Positions 11,320-20,607 of a stretch of DNA of 64,000 nucleotides are shown here, piece by piece. Source of the stretch: Novosphingobium sp. (GTDB taxonomy: Bacteria; Pseudomonadota; Alphaproteobacteria; Sphingomonadales; Sphingomonadaceae); NCBI GenBank assembly GCA_024236215.1, contig JACKKX010000002.1:620001-684000 (forward strand). Direction: 5' to 3'. Both the position numbers and the translations under genes were made by a program. The notes below the pieces were generated by a model, which did no database searches, had not been told where the DNA came from, and saw only the letters and a program-made list of their open reading frames with translations. The stretch's first letter is position 1; every line of letters begins with the position of its first letter.

Positions 11320-12099
11320 TCACGATTGGAACTGTTCGGCGAAAATCCGGTCTTCCAGCGTCTTGCCGGGATCGAACAGCAAGGTCAGCTGAAGTTCGCG
11401 CGCAACCTTGACCTTGACCGCCAGAATGTCGCGCAGTTCCTTCTGATCGGCCACGGCCGCCACCGGGCGCTTGACCGGATCGAGCACGCGGAATTCGATT
11501 TCATAGTGATCGGGCAGGATCGCCCCGCGCCAGCGACGGGGACGGAACGGGCTGATCGGGGTGAGCGCCAGCATGTTGGAACCGAGCGGCAGGATCGGTC
11601 CGTTGGCGGAAAGGTTGTAGGCTGTCGATCCGGCCGGCGTAGCAACCAGTATGCCGTCGCAATAAAGCTCGGGAAGGCGCACCTTGCCGTTGACCGCAAC
11701 CTCCAGCCGTGCGGTCTGGCGGGTTTCGCGCAGCAGCGAAACCTCGTTGATCGCGCAGAAGCTTTGCTGGTCGCCATTGCCGGTTGTGGCGATCATTTCC
11801 AGCGGGGTGACGGCCAGCGGCCGGGCCCGTGCCACCCGTTCGGCCAGCGCGCGGCTCGATTTGGGGCGGTTCATCAAAAAGCCCACCGTGCCCAGGTTGA
11901 GGCCATAGGCCGGGATCACCCGTCCGGCATCGAGCATGGTGTGGAGCACATGCAGCATGTGTCCATCGCCGCCCACCACCACGACCACATCGGCTTTTTC
12001 CAGCGGAACGAACCCGCCGTCGGCGCGCAAGGCTTCGGCGGCCTCACGGGCGCGGGGGCTGTCGGAAGGCAGCAGGGCCAGACGTGGTTGCTCGCTCAT
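11320..12099 (-). CDS. nadK: NAD kinase
   Basis: Phosphorylates NAD to NADP using ATP or polyphosphate; the only route to NADP in bacteria. 259 residues. The diagnostic GGDG motif is in VVVVGGDGHMLHVLH, followed by GLNLGTVGFLMN, and the second conserved block is the CDGILVATPAGSTAYNLSANGPI segment that binds NAD. The start at 12099 (MSEQPRLALLPSDSPRAREA) gives the normal length; an upstream extension in frame is not conserved-looking. A divergent EAL gene begins 89 bases away. Confidence 0.94.
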   Translation of the reverse strand: MSEQPRLALLPSDSPRAREAAEALRADGGFVPLEKADVVVVVGGDGHMLHVLHTMLDAGRVIPAYGLNLGTVGFLMNRPKSSRALAERVARARPLAVTPLEMIATTGNGDQQSFCAINEVSLLRETRQTARLEVAVNGKVRLPELYCDGILVATPAGSTAYNLSANGPILPLGSNMLALTPISPFRPRRWRGAILPDHYEIEFRVLDPVKRPVAAVADQKELRDILAVKVKVARELQLTLLFDPGKTLEDRIFAEQFQS

Positions 12100-12187
12100 G
12101 GCCCGGGTCAATATGGCGCGCGGCGCGGATTTGCAACGCATTCGCCCGCCAACGCTTTGGTGACGAAGCTGTGATAATGCGGCCCCG

Positions 12188-13480
12188 ATGAACACGATGC
12201 ACCCCGATGAGTTCGAGACCGGGCGCGATGCGGTGACCGGATTGCCCGGGCGCGAGGCCGCGCGCGCGCGCCTGGGCGAGTGGCTCGCGGGGGGGCGGCA
12301 GGTGCATGCGCTGCTGCTCGGCTTCAAGCGCTTCGATGCGGTCAACATGGCCTATGGCCCGGCCACCGGCGATGCCGCGCTGGCCGAGGTGGCATCGCGG
12401 CTCAAGCATTTCGCCGCAGACGAGCTAGACGGCGCCTGGCTGGCGGCACGCGGCGGCGGCGGGCAGTTTCTGCTGCTCAGCGCCGAGCCTTGCAGCCGCG
12501 AGCGCTGGCAGGTGGTTGCGATGCAGTTGCTCGATGCCCTGGCCCGGCCGATCGCGGCCGCGGGCGGCACGCTCAGGCTCTCGCCGCGCGGCGCGGCGGT
12601 GCGCGGCCTTGCCGGGGAGAGCGCGGATTCGATCCTCGACCGGTTGGGCGAGGCGCTGGCTGCGAGCCTTTCCCAGGCGGGTAAACGGATCGCCTGGGCC
12701 GATGGTGGGGCCGCAAGCGGCGGTCGCAGCGCTGCCCAGCTGGAGACCGACCTGCTGCGCGCGCTCGATGCAGGCGAGATCGAGGTGGTCTATCAGCCGC
12801 AGTTCGCCTGCCTGGACGACCGGCTGTGCGGGGCGGAGGCTCTGGCGCGCTGGAACCATCCGCAGATGGGCCGGATCGGGGCGGGGACGCTGTTTTCGAT
12901 TGCCGAACGCGCCGATCACGTGGCGCAGCTTTCGCGCCACATCGCGCGCCTCGCACTCGAAGGTGCGCAAGGTTGGCCGATGGATCTGCGCCTGTCGCTC
13001 AACGTCACGCCCAACGATCTCGCCGCGGGCGATTTCGCTGCCGAGTTCGCGCAGCTTGCTGCGGCCAGCGGATTTCCCGCCTGGCGGCTGACGCTGGAGG
13101 TGACCGAACAGGTGCTGCTGGCCGATATCGGCCACGCCGCGCAGGCGCTGGGGCAGCTAGCAGCGCGCGGGATGCGGATTGCGCTCGACGATTTCGGGGC
13201 TGGGTTCTGCAACTTCCGTTATCTCAAGTTGCTGCCGCTGCACTACCTCAAGCTCGACCGTTCGATGATCGACGGTGTGGTGGGCGATGTGCGCGATCTG
13301 GCGGTGCTGCGCGCGATCGTGGCGATGGCCGGGGCGCTCGATCTCAAGGTGATCGCCGAGGGAGTTGAAAGCGAAGCCCAGCGCGCGCTTGCCGCTGCCG
13401 AGGGCTGCGCATCCTACCAGGGCTTCCTGCGCGCACCGCCGATGAACGGCACCGAATTTCTTAAACTGGCGCGCGGTTAG
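12188..13480 (+). CDS. GGDEF/EAL protein, probable cyclic di-GMP phosphodiesterase
   Basis: 430 residues. The N-terminal half is a GGDEF-like domain in which the catalytic motif has decayed to GGGQF (ARGGGGQFLLL), so diguanylate cyclase activity is not expected. The EAL half keeps the residues known to be needed for c-di-GMP hydrolysis: EAL in GAEALARWNHPQ, Asn in LSLNVTPNDL, Glu in LEVTEQV, Asp-Asp in ALDDFGAGFCNF, Lys in YLKLDRSMI, Glu in VIAEGVES and Gln in YQGFLRAPP. No membrane segment or sensor domain is seen, so it is probably cytosolic and lowers c-di-GMP to favour motility over biofilm. Its stop overlaps that of convergent mfd by 4 bases. Confidence 0.92.
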   Translation: MNTMHPDEFETGRDAVTGLPGREAARARLGEWLAGGRQVHALLLGFKRFDAVNMAYGPATGDAALAEVASRLKHFAADELDGAWLAARGGGGQFLLLSAEPCSRERWQVVAMQLLDALARPIAAAGGTLRLSPRGAAVRGLAGESADSILDRLGEALAASLSQAGKRIAWADGGAASGGRSAAQLETDLLRALDAGEIEVVYQPQFACLDDRLCGAEALARWNHPQMGRIGAGTLFSIAERADHVAQLSRHIARLALEGAQGWPMDLRLSLNVTPNDLAAGDFAAEFAQLAAASGFPAWRLTLEVTEQVLLADIGHAAQALGQLAARGMRIALDDFGAGFCNFRYLKLLPLHYLKLDRSMIDGVVGDVRDLAVLRAIVAMAGALDLKVIAEGVESEAQRALAAAEGCASYQGFLRAPPMNGTEFLKLARG

Positions 13481-16400
13481 CGCGCGGCCTTGCGGGCAAT
13501 CGCGCTCAGCCCCTTGGTCAGCTGGAACAGCCCGTTGAGCCGCGCTTCGGCGCTGCCCCAGGCGCGGGTGACGGCGATCTTGCTGTCGGGGCGAAGCTTG
13601 ATCGTGCCCTGCAGCCGGTCGGCATAGGCGATCAGGCCGGCGGGATCGGGGAACTGGTCCTGATGGAACGAAACCAGCGTTCCCTTGGCGCCAACGTCGA
13701 TTTTTGCCACGTTGGCCTCGATCGCCTGGTGCTTGATCCGGATCAGCTTGACCAGATTGGCGGTGGGGCCGGGCAGGGGGCCGAAACGGTCGATCATTTC
13801 CGCGCTCAGCGCCTCGATCTCGTCCTGGCCCTCGGCATCGTTGAGGCGGCGGTAGAGCGCCATGCGCACGGCCAGATCGGGGACATAGTCTTCCGGGATC
13901 ATGATCGGTGCATCGACGGTGATCTGCGGGCTGAGCGCGTGGCGCTCCTTCTCCAGCCCCAGCTCGCCCGCCTTGGCCGCCAGGATAGCGTCCTCAAGCA
14001 TCGATTGGTAGAGCTCGAAGCCGACCTCGCGAATATGGCCCGATTGCTCGTCGCCCAGGAGGTTGCCAGCGCCGCGAATGTCGAGATCGTGGCTGGCGAG
14101 CTGGAAGCCCGCGCCGAGCGAATCGAGATCGCCCAGCACTTTCAGTCGCTTTTCCGCCACTTCGCTCAGCTGGGTGTTGGCAGGCGTGGTGAGATAGGCA
14201 TAGGCGCGCAGCTTGGAGCGGCCCACCCGCCCGCGCAGCTGATACAGCTGGGCCAGGCCGAATCGGTCGGCGCGGTGGATGATGATGGTGTTGGCGCTGG
14301 GGATATCCAGCCCGTTTTCGACGATGGTGGTCGATAGCAGGACTTCGTACTTCTTCTCGTAGAAGGCGCTCATCCGCTCTTCCACCTCGCCCGCGGCCAT
14401 CTGGCCGTGGGCGGAAATGTAGCGCACCTCGGGCACGGTCTTATGCAGCCAGTCCTCTATCTCGGCCATGTCGGAGATGCGCGGCACGACGATGAAGCTC
14501 TGCCCGCCGCGATGATGCTCGCGCAGCAGCGCCTCGCGCATCACCATGTCGTCCCATTCCATCACATAGGTGCGCACCGCCAGCCGGTCGACCGGGGCGG
14601 TCTGGATGGTCGACAGCTCGCGCAGGCCGCTCATCGCCATCTGCAAGGTGCGTGGAATCGGCGTGGCGGTGAGGGTCAGCACATGAACATTGCTGCGCAG
14701 CTGCTTGAGCGCTTCCTTGTGATTCACGCCAAAGCGCTGCTCCTCATCGACGATTACCAGCCCCAGTCGCTTGAAGCTGACGCTTTTCGCCAGCAGGGCA
14801 TGGGTGCCGATCACCACATCGCAGGTGCCCTCGGCCAGTGCGGCGCGGGTTTCGCGTGCTTCCTTGTCTCCCACCAGGCGCGAGAGGCGCCCGATGTTGA
14901 GCGGGAACCCGGCGAAGCGTTCGCGGAAATTGGTGAAATGCTGGCGGGCGAGTAGCGTGGTCGGGGCAACCACCGCAACCTGATGGCCAGCCATTGCCGC
15001 CACGAAGGCCGCGCGCAGGGCGACCTCGGTCTTGCCGAAACCGACATCGCCGCAGACCAGCCGGTCCATCGGCTTGCCTTCGCCCAGATCGCCCAGCACG
15101 TCTTCGATCGCTGCTTCCTGATCGTCGGTTTCCTCCCAGGGAAAGCGTTCGACGAACTGGTCATAAGCTGAGGGTTCTGCGGCGAGCACCGGGGCCTGGC
15201 GCAGCGCGCGCAGCGCCGCGGTCTTGAGCAGCTCGTGCGCGATCTCGCGGATCCGCTCCTTCAGCCGCGCCTTGCGTTTCTGCCAGCCTTCGCCGCCCAG
15301 CCGGTCCAGCGCGACGAATTCCGCATCCGAGCCATAACGCGAGAGCACGTCGATGTTTTCGACCGGGACATAGAGCTTGTCGCCCCCGGCATATTCAAGC
15401 GCGACGCAATCGTGCGGGCTTTGGCCCACGGGGATCGATTGCAGCCCGGTGTAGCGGCCGATCCCGTGATCCATGTGGACCACCAGATCGCCGGGGGTGA
15501 GCGCGGCCAGCTCGGCCAGAAAGGCATCGGCGCCCTTGCGGCGCTTCTTGCGGCGCACCAGCCGATCACCTAGGATGTCCTGTTCGGTAACCAGCTCGAT
15601 CTCTTCGCTGGCAAAGCCGGTCTCGAGCGGCAGGACCAGCGCCACCGGGGTGCCCTTGGCCGCCAGACCCATCGCTTCCTGCCAGCCATCGGCGAGGACC
15701 GGGGCGGGGCGGGCGGCCTCTCCCAGGATCGCGGCGATGCGCGCGCGGCTGCCGGTGGAATAGGCCGCAATCAGGGTCTTGCGGCCGCGCCGGGCCTGTC
15801 CGGTCAGGTAGTTCGCCGCGGCTTCGTAAACATTGTCGCCGCGTGCGCGCTCGGGGGCGAAATCGCGGCTGCCGGAAAAGCCGAAATCGACCGTGGCCGC
15901 GCTTTCGGGCTGGGCGAAGATATCGGCGCGGTGGATCGGGCGCTCGCGCAGCGCCGCGTCCAGCTCGGCGCGGGTCAGGTAAAGCGCATCGGGGCCAAGC
16001 GGGCGATAGGAACCCGCCGCCTTGCCCGAAGTTTCCGAACGCGCGGCGAAATAGTCGGCAATGTCGGCCAGGCGCTCGTCGGCCGCCCCCAGCGCTGCAT
16101 TGTCGATCACCAGCAGGTCGGCGGCGCCCAGATGATCGAACAGCCCTTCCAGCCGCTCTTCCAGCAGCGGCAGCCAGTGTTCCATGCCCGCCAGCCGCCT
16201 CCCGTCGCTGACCGCCTGGTAGAGCGGATCGGAGGTGGCGGCGGCACCGAACAGCTCGCGGTAGCGGGTGCGAAAGCGCTTGACCGTCTCTTCGTCGAGC
16301 AGGGCCTCGCTGGCCGGAAGCAGCAGGTGCTGGGCCAGTTCGCCGGTGGAACGCTGGGTATTGGGATCGAACAGGCGCAGCGTTTCCAGCTCGTCGCCGA

Positions 16401-16953
16401 AGAAATCGAGCCGAAGACCGGCATCGAGCCCCGATGGGAAGATATCGAAGATCGAACCGCGCACCGCGAACTCACCCGCATCGGCAACGGTATCGGTACG
16501 GCTGTAGCCCTGGCGTTGGAGCAGCGCGATCAGGCTTTCGCGGCCCAGCATCATCCCGGGCTTGAGCAGACGCACTGATTCGCGGATCCGGAACGGGGTC
16601 AGCACCCGTTGCAGCGCGGCATTGATCGTCGTGACCAGCAATTGCGGCCCATCGGCCTTGCCCTGCAACCGGTGCAGCGCGGCCAGTCGCTGCGCGCTGA
16701 CCGACAGCGCGGGGCTGGCACGGTCATAGGGCAGGCAATCCCACGAGGGGAAGGCGATCACATCGAGTTCGGGCGCGAAAAAGGCCGCCGTATCGGCAAC
16801 GGCGCGCATTGCTGCCTCGTCAGGAGCGATGAACACGGCGCGGCCTTTGGCGGCGCGGGCCAGATCGGCGAGCACCATCGGCTGCGCTCCCCGGGGCAGG
16901 CCCGAAAGCGTCAGCGGCGTCTTGGCGGCAAGGATCTTGGCAAGGTCAGGCAT
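13477..16953 (-). CDS. mfd: Transcription-repair coupling factor Mfd
   Basis: ATP-dependent translocase that removes stalled RNA polymerase from damaged DNA and recruits UvrA. It has 1158 residues, full family length. The N-terminal UvrB-homology region contains [15 protein letters not shown], the RNA-polymerase interaction domain contains [19 protein letters not shown], the helicase Walker A GDVGFGKT lies at about residues 635-642, the DEEQRFG box follows, and the RGRVGRS motif VI is intact. The C-terminal TRCF domain is present. It is transcribed towards the EAL gene. Its start lies 92 bases from the sdhE stop on the same strand, so it may be co-transcribed with sdhE. Confidence 0.97.
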   Translation of the reverse strand: MPDLAKILAAKTPLTLSGLPRGAQPMVLADLARAAKGRAVFIAPDEAAMRAVADTAAFFAPELDVIAFPSWDCLPYDRASPALSVSAQRLAALHRLQGKADGPQLLVTTINAALQRVLTPFRIRESVRLLKPGMMLGRESLIALLQRQGYSRTDTVADAGEFAVRGSIFDIFPSGLDAGLRLDFFGDELETLRLFDPNTQRSTGELAQHLLLPASEALLDEETVKRFRTRYRELFGAAATSDPLYQAVSDGRRLAGMEHWLPLLEERLEGLFDHLGAADLLVIDNAALGAADERLADIADYFAARSETSGKAAGSYRPLGPDALYLTRAELDAALRERPIHRADIFAQPESAATVDFGFSGSRDFAPERARGDNVYEAAANYLTGQARRGRKTLIAAYSTGSRARIAAILGEAARPAPVLADGWQEAMGLAAKGTPVALVLPLETGFASEEIELVTEQDILGDRLVRRKKRRKGADAFLAELAALTPGDLVVHMDHGIGRYTGLQSIPVGQSPHDCVALEYAGGDKLYVPVENIDVLSRYGSDAEFVALDRLGGEGWQKRKARLKERIREIAHELLKTAALRALRQAPVLAAEPSAYDQFVERFPWEETDDQEAAIEDVLGDLGEGKPMDRLVCGDVGFGKTEVALRAAFVAAMAGHQVAVVAPTTLLARQHFTNFRERFAGFPLNIGRLSRLVGDKEARETRAALAEGTCDVVIGTHALLAKSVSFKRLGLVIVDEEQRFGVNHKEALKQLRSNVHVLTLTATPIPRTLQMAMSGLRELSTIQTAPVDRLAVRTYVMEWDDMVMREALLREHHRGGQSFIVVPRISDMAEIEDWLHKTVPEVRYISAHGQMAAGEVEERMSAFYEKKYEVLLSTTIVENGLDIPSANTIIIHRADRFGLAQLYQLRGRVGRSKLRAYAYLTTPANTQLSEVAEKRLKVLGDLDSLGAGFQLASHDLDIRGAGNLLGDEQSGHIREVGFELYQSMLEDAILAAKAGELGLEKERHALSPQITVDAPIMIPEDYVPDLAVRMALYRRLNDAEGQDEIEALSAEMIDRFGPLPGPTANLVKLIRIKHQAIEANVAKIDVGAKGTLVSFHQDQFPDPAGLIAYADRLQGTIKLRPDSKIAVTRAWGSAEARLNGLFQLTKGLSAIARKAAR

Positions 16954-17045
16954 GGTTTCCGCGCAATGGCAATTGCCCCGCGGGCCGATTCGGTGGCCAA
17001 CGGGGAGCGTTTCGCGGTGCGCCTTAGCCGGTCAGGCGCGGCCTG

Positions 17046-17312
17046 TCAGCGCGGGATTTCGACGAAATCGAGCTTGCGAAAGGCATCCATCTGCGCCCCG
17101 GCATATTCGCTCGGGATCGCCAGCGAACCCAGGGCCCAGCCCATGATGTCTGCATCTTCCTCATCGAGCAGGCGCTCAAACCAAGCGATCTCGGCCTTGT
17201 CCCAGCTTTCGCCATAGCGATCGAAGAAGCACCCGATCATGTAATCGGCCTCGCGCGTGCCGCGATGCCAGGCACGAAATTTCAGGCGGCGGAGGCGGTG
17301 GGCGGGTTCCAT
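17046..17312 (-). CDS. sdhE: Succinate dehydrogenase assembly factor 2 (FAD assembly factor SdhE)
   Basis: 88 residues, typical for the YgfY/SdhE/SDHAF2 family. It promotes covalent attachment of FAD to the flavoprotein subunit of succinate dehydrogenase. The essential RGxRE motif is present as HRGTREADYMIGCFFD near residue 16, and the second conserved part ERLLDEEDADIMGWALG matches the helical bundle. It lies upstream of mfd on the same strand; the gene pair sdhE-mfd-recG neighbourhood is common in related alphaproteobacteria. Confidence 0.93.
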   Translation of the reverse strand: MEPAHRLRRLKFRAWHRGTREADYMIGCFFDRYGESWDKAEIAWFERLLDEEDADIMGWALGSLAIPSEYAGAQMDAFRKLDFVEIPR

Positions 17313-17350
17313 GCCCGCGCGCTAGGCCCGCTCCGCGGCGATGGCAAGCG

Positions 17351-17755
17351 TCAGTGCCTTTCGCGCAAGGCCGCCAGGATCGCATCGGGCTGCCTGCCGA
17401 CCAAATCCTTCGCCAGTTCCTTGCGCAGCACGCCGGCGGTCTGCTTGTGATAGTGCTTGCGCAGTTCGCCCAGCGTGCGCGGGGCGGCGATCACCACCAG
17501 ATCGGCAATCCTGTGCCCCAGCACCTTGGCGTTGAGCCAGTGGATTGCGGCAATGGCGTGGGCGTCCTCGCCAACCAGACTGTCGGCGTGGTTGCCGGCG
17601 CTCGAATGGTGGCTGCCGCCCGAATGGTTGTGGCTGTCAAGTTTGGGCGCGGGCAGCGCGGCCAACTGCGGTTCGGCCTCGTCCCCGGCATTGCGGTAGA
17701 GCTCGAAGTTCCTGCCGTCGATCAGCGCGATAATGGTTCCGTGGGCCAGCAGCAT
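17351..17755 (-). CDS. Host attachment family protein (baeRF-like)
   Basis: 134 residues. The start LLAHGTIIALIDGRNFELYRN and the end block GHRIADLVVIAAPRTLGELRKHY belong to the family annotated as 'protein required for attachment to host cells', distantly related to the archaeal release factor/Pelota central fold. Biochemical function is not established. Start 17755 is favoured over longer frames because GAGGAGA lies about 6 bases upstream. The middle carries a His/Ser/Asn-rich insert (residues about 44-61, HNHSGGSHHSS) that could bind metal. Divergent recG begins 109 bases away. Confidence 0.82.
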   Translation of the reverse strand: MLLAHGTIIALIDGRNFELYRNAGDEAEPQLAALPAPKLDSHNHSGGSHHSSAGNHADSLVGEDAHAIAAIHWLNAKVLGHRIADLVVIAAPRTLGELRKHYHKQTAGVLRKELAKDLVGRQPDAILAALRERH

Positions 17756-17863
17756 CGGATTCTCCTCGTTTGCCTTGCGTCCGTTCATGGCAGCCATCGG
17801 CTGGCGGTCCATGCGCTGCATCAAGTTGTGGCGAAAACCCGCCGGTCCAGCTTACAAGGCGCC

Positions 17864-19921
17864 ATGCGCCCCGATCGGCTCAACTCCCTGTTCGCATCCG
17901 CCGACAGCCTGAAAGGCGTCGGGCCGGGGCTGGCGCGCCCGCTCGAGAAGCTGGGGCTGACGCGGGTCAAGGACTTCGCCTATCACCTGCCCGACCGCTT
18001 CGTGGAACGCCGCGCGGTCGCCGATCTCGATGAGGCGAGCGTGGGTGAGAACATTGTCGTTGCACTCACCCCGCTGGAATACCGCAGCTCGGCGGGGCGC
18101 GGGCCGCTCCGGGTGATGGCCAGCGACGGCGCGGGCAACGTCTGCGCGATCACCTATTTCGGGCGAAACGGCGGCTGGGCGAAGAAGCAGCTGCCGCTGG
18201 GCGAAAAGCGTTGGATCGCGGGGCGGCTCGATCAGTTCGGGCAGCTGCTCCAGATCGTCCATCCCGATCACGTCAGCGAAGCCGGGGATACCGCCTTGGG
18301 CCAGCTGGTCGAGCCGGTCTATCCGCTGTCCGAAGGGCTGAGCCAGGGGCGGATCGCGGCGCTGGCGCAGCAGGCCCTGGCGCAAGCCGAACCCCTGCCC
18401 GAGTGGATCGAACCCGGCTTGCTCGACAAGATGCAGTGGCCCGCCTGGCGCGATGCGCTGGTGCTGGCGCATCGCGGCGAACACGCCGCCGCGCGCGGCC
18501 GGCTGGCCTATGACGAACTGCTCGCCAATGCCCTGGCGCTGCTGCTGGTCAAGCAATCGAACCGCAGCCGGGTGGGGACGCCCCTGCATGGCGACGGGCG
18601 GCTGCGCGGCAAGCTGAGCTTGCCCTTCGCGCTGACCGGCGCCCAGCGCCGTGCGATCGGCGAGATCGAGGGCGATATGGCCCAGACCGCGCCGATGCTG
18701 CGCCTGCTCCAGGGCGATGTCGGTTCGGGCAAGACGGTGGTGGCGCTTGAGGCGATGCTGCTTGCGGTTGAGGCTGGAGCCCAGGCCGCGCTGCTTGCGC
18801 CGACCGAAATTCTTGCCCGCCAGCATCACGAAACCCTGTCCCGCATGGCTGCGAGAACCGGCGTGACCATCGCCCTGTTCACCGGGCGCGACAAGGGCAA
18901 GGCGCGCGAATCGATCCTGATGGGCCTGCTCGACGGGTCGATCGACATGGTGGTGGGCACCCACGCGATCTTTCAGGACACGGTGACCTATCGCAACCTC
19001 GCGCTGGTGGTGATCGACGAGCAGCACCGCTTCGGGGTTGGCCAGCGCCTCATGCTGACCCAGAAGGGCAAGCGCATCCCCCATTGCCTGGCGATGACTG
19101 CCACTCCGATCCCGCGCACCCTGACCCTGGCGCAATACGGCGAAATGGACGTCAGTCGGCTCGACGAGATGCCCCCCGGGCGCCAGCCGATCGACACCCG
19201 CGTGGTTGCGATCGAGCGGCTGGGCGACGTGGTGGGTGCGTTGGCACGCCACCTTGAGGGTGGGCAACAGGCCTATTGGGTCTGCCCGATGGTGCGCGAG
19301 AACGAAAGCGCCGATCTGGCCGCCGCCGAGGCCCGCTTTGCCGAGCTCAAAGCCCGCTTTGGCGAGGCGGTGGTGCTGGTCCACGGCCAGCTTCGCCCCG
19401 AGGCCAAGGATGCGGCGATGGAGCGGTTCGTGCGCGGCGAGGCACGGCTGCTGGTCGCGACCACGGTGATCGAGGTTGGGGTCGACGTGCCCAATGCCAC
19501 GCTGATGGTGATCGAACAGGCCGAACGCTTTGGCCTGGCTCAGCTTCACCAGCTGCGCGGGCGCGTCGGGCGCGGGGCGGGCAAGAGCACCTGTCTGCTG
19601 CTGCGGGGAGAAACCCTGTCGGAAACCGCGCGGCGGCGGCTGGCGCTGATGCGCGAAACCCTGGACGGTTTCCGCATCGCCGAGGAGGATTTGGAACTGC
19701 GCGGCGGGGGCGAGCTGCTCGGCACGCGCCAATCGGGAGACAGCGCCTTTCGCGTTGCCAGCCTCGAGCAGATCCAGCGCCTTTTGCCGATCGCCCACCA
19801 GGACGCCCATCTGCTGATCGAGCGTGACGGCGGGCTGACCGGCGAACGCGGCGAAGCGGCGCGGCTGCTGCTCTACCTGTTCGAACGCGATTGGGGCGTG
19901 CAGTTGTTGAGGGGTGGCTAA
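17864..19921 (+). CDS. recG: ATP-dependent DNA helicase RecG
   Basis: Branch-migrating helicase that regresses stalled replication forks and processes Holliday junctions. 685 residues. The wedge domain at the N-terminus is present (SLKGVGPGLARPLEKLG, then the OB-like part). Walker A GDVGSGKT is at about residues 284-291, the DEQHRFGVGQR box follows, and [17 protein letters not shown] is motif VI. ATG 17864 gives MRPDRLNSLFASADSLKG; in-frame sequence further upstream lies antisense to the host-attachment gene and is not coding. Converges with the next gene with a 4-base overlap. Confidence 0.96.
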   Translation: MRPDRLNSLFASADSLKGVGPGLARPLEKLGLTRVKDFAYHLPDRFVERRAVADLDEASVGENIVVALTPLEYRSSAGRGPLRVMASDGAGNVCAITYFGRNGGWAKKQLPLGEKRWIAGRLDQFGQLLQIVHPDHVSEAGDTALGQLVEPVYPLSEGLSQGRIAALAQQALAQAEPLPEWIEPGLLDKMQWPAWRDALVLAHRGEHAAARGRLAYDELLANALALLLVKQSNRSRVGTPLHGDGRLRGKLSLPFALTGAQRRAIGEIEGDMAQTAPMLRLLQGDVGSGKTVVALEAMLLAVEAGAQAALLAPTEILARQHHETLSRMAARTGVTIALFTGRDKGKARESILMGLLDGSIDMVVGTHAIFQDTVTYRNLALVVIDEQHRFGVGQRLMLTQKGKRIPHCLAMTATPIPRTLTLAQYGEMDVSRLDEMPPGRQPIDTRVVAIERLGDVVGALARHLEGGQQAYWVCPMVRENESADLAAAEARFAELKARFGEAVVLVHGQLRPEAKDAAMERFVRGEARLLVATTVIEVGVDVPNATLMVIEQAERFGLAQLHQLRGRVGRGAGKSTCLLLRGETLSETARRRLALMRETLDGFRIAEEDLELRGGGELLGTRQSGDSAFRVASLEQIQRLLPIAHQDAHLLIERDGGLTGERGEAARLLLYLFERDWGVQLLRGG

Positions 19922-20526
19922 CCCTCATCCTTGCAGGCGAAAAGCAGCCGCCCGCTGCCCAGCCGTGCCAGCAGCGGTTCGATATCGCCGCGCGAAACCG
20001 CGAAGCAGCCCTGGCTGCGCCCGACCCGGCCCTGCATCAGCGCCATCGGCTCGCTGACATAGTCGGCACCGTGGATCATGATCGCCCGGTAGAGCGCGGC
20101 GCTGTTTTGCGGCTCAAGCCCGATCAGCTTCCGTGAACGCCCGTGCTTGCCGTAATAGGTGTCGCCGGTAACGAAGGCCCCCAGTGACGAGGCGTTCGAG
20201 CCAGGTCGGTTGGAAAAACGTTCGGCATAGCCGCTGTTGGCCGGGTCCGATCCGCGCCCGTGCGAAACTAGCAGGCTTGAAATCACTTTCCCGCCCTCAA
20301 GGTCGACCAATTGAAAGCGCGGCACCCGTGAATGGGCGGAGAAATTGACGATCCCGATCGTATCGCGATGCACGATCGCGCCGCGATGGACATTGAGGGC
20401 GGCCATGGCCTGTGGAAGCAGGGCAGGGGATTCGCCGCACAAAGGTGCTGCAAAGGCGCGTGGTGCAGCCAGCCCGGCTCCGCCGACGGCCAGCGCGCCA
20501 AGGAAATGGCGCCGGTTGAATTTCAT
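19918..20526 (-). CDS. Exported murein L,D-transpeptidase-domain protein
   Basis: 202 residues. The N-terminus MKFNRRHFLGALAVGG looks like a Tat-type signal (RRHFLG), followed by cleavage near AFA. The rest fits the L,D-transpeptidase catalytic-domain-like family (PF13645): GKVISSLLVSHGRGSDPANSG, IMIHGADYVSE, and the active-site motif GRSQGCFAVS with the catalytic Cys. Such proteins act in the periplasm on peptidoglycan or serve as related hydrolases; activity is inferred from the intact His/Ser/Cys set. It is divergent from a YkuD-type L,D-transpeptidase 82 bases away. Confidence 0.85.
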   Translation of the reverse strand: MKFNRRHFLGALAVGGAGLAAPRAFAAPLCGESPALLPQAMAALNVHRGAIVHRDTIGIVNFSAHSRVPRFQLVDLEGGKVISSLLVSHGRGSDPANSGYAERFSNRPGSNASSLGAFVTGDTYYGKHGRSRKLIGLEPQNSAALYRAIMIHGADYVSEPMALMQGRVGRSQGCFAVSRGDIEPLLARLGSGRLLFACKDEG

Positions 20527-20607
20527 CAATGCGTATCCCGAAAGCTCGTTTTAGCGTTATCTGGAAATGGCCAGGATTGAATGCAATCCCAGCTGCTGGA
20601 GGACAGG

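Noticed and set aside
17852-19810. A 652-codon antisense frame across recG
   Set aside because: Same explanation; it is a shadow of recG codon use with no recognisable domain.
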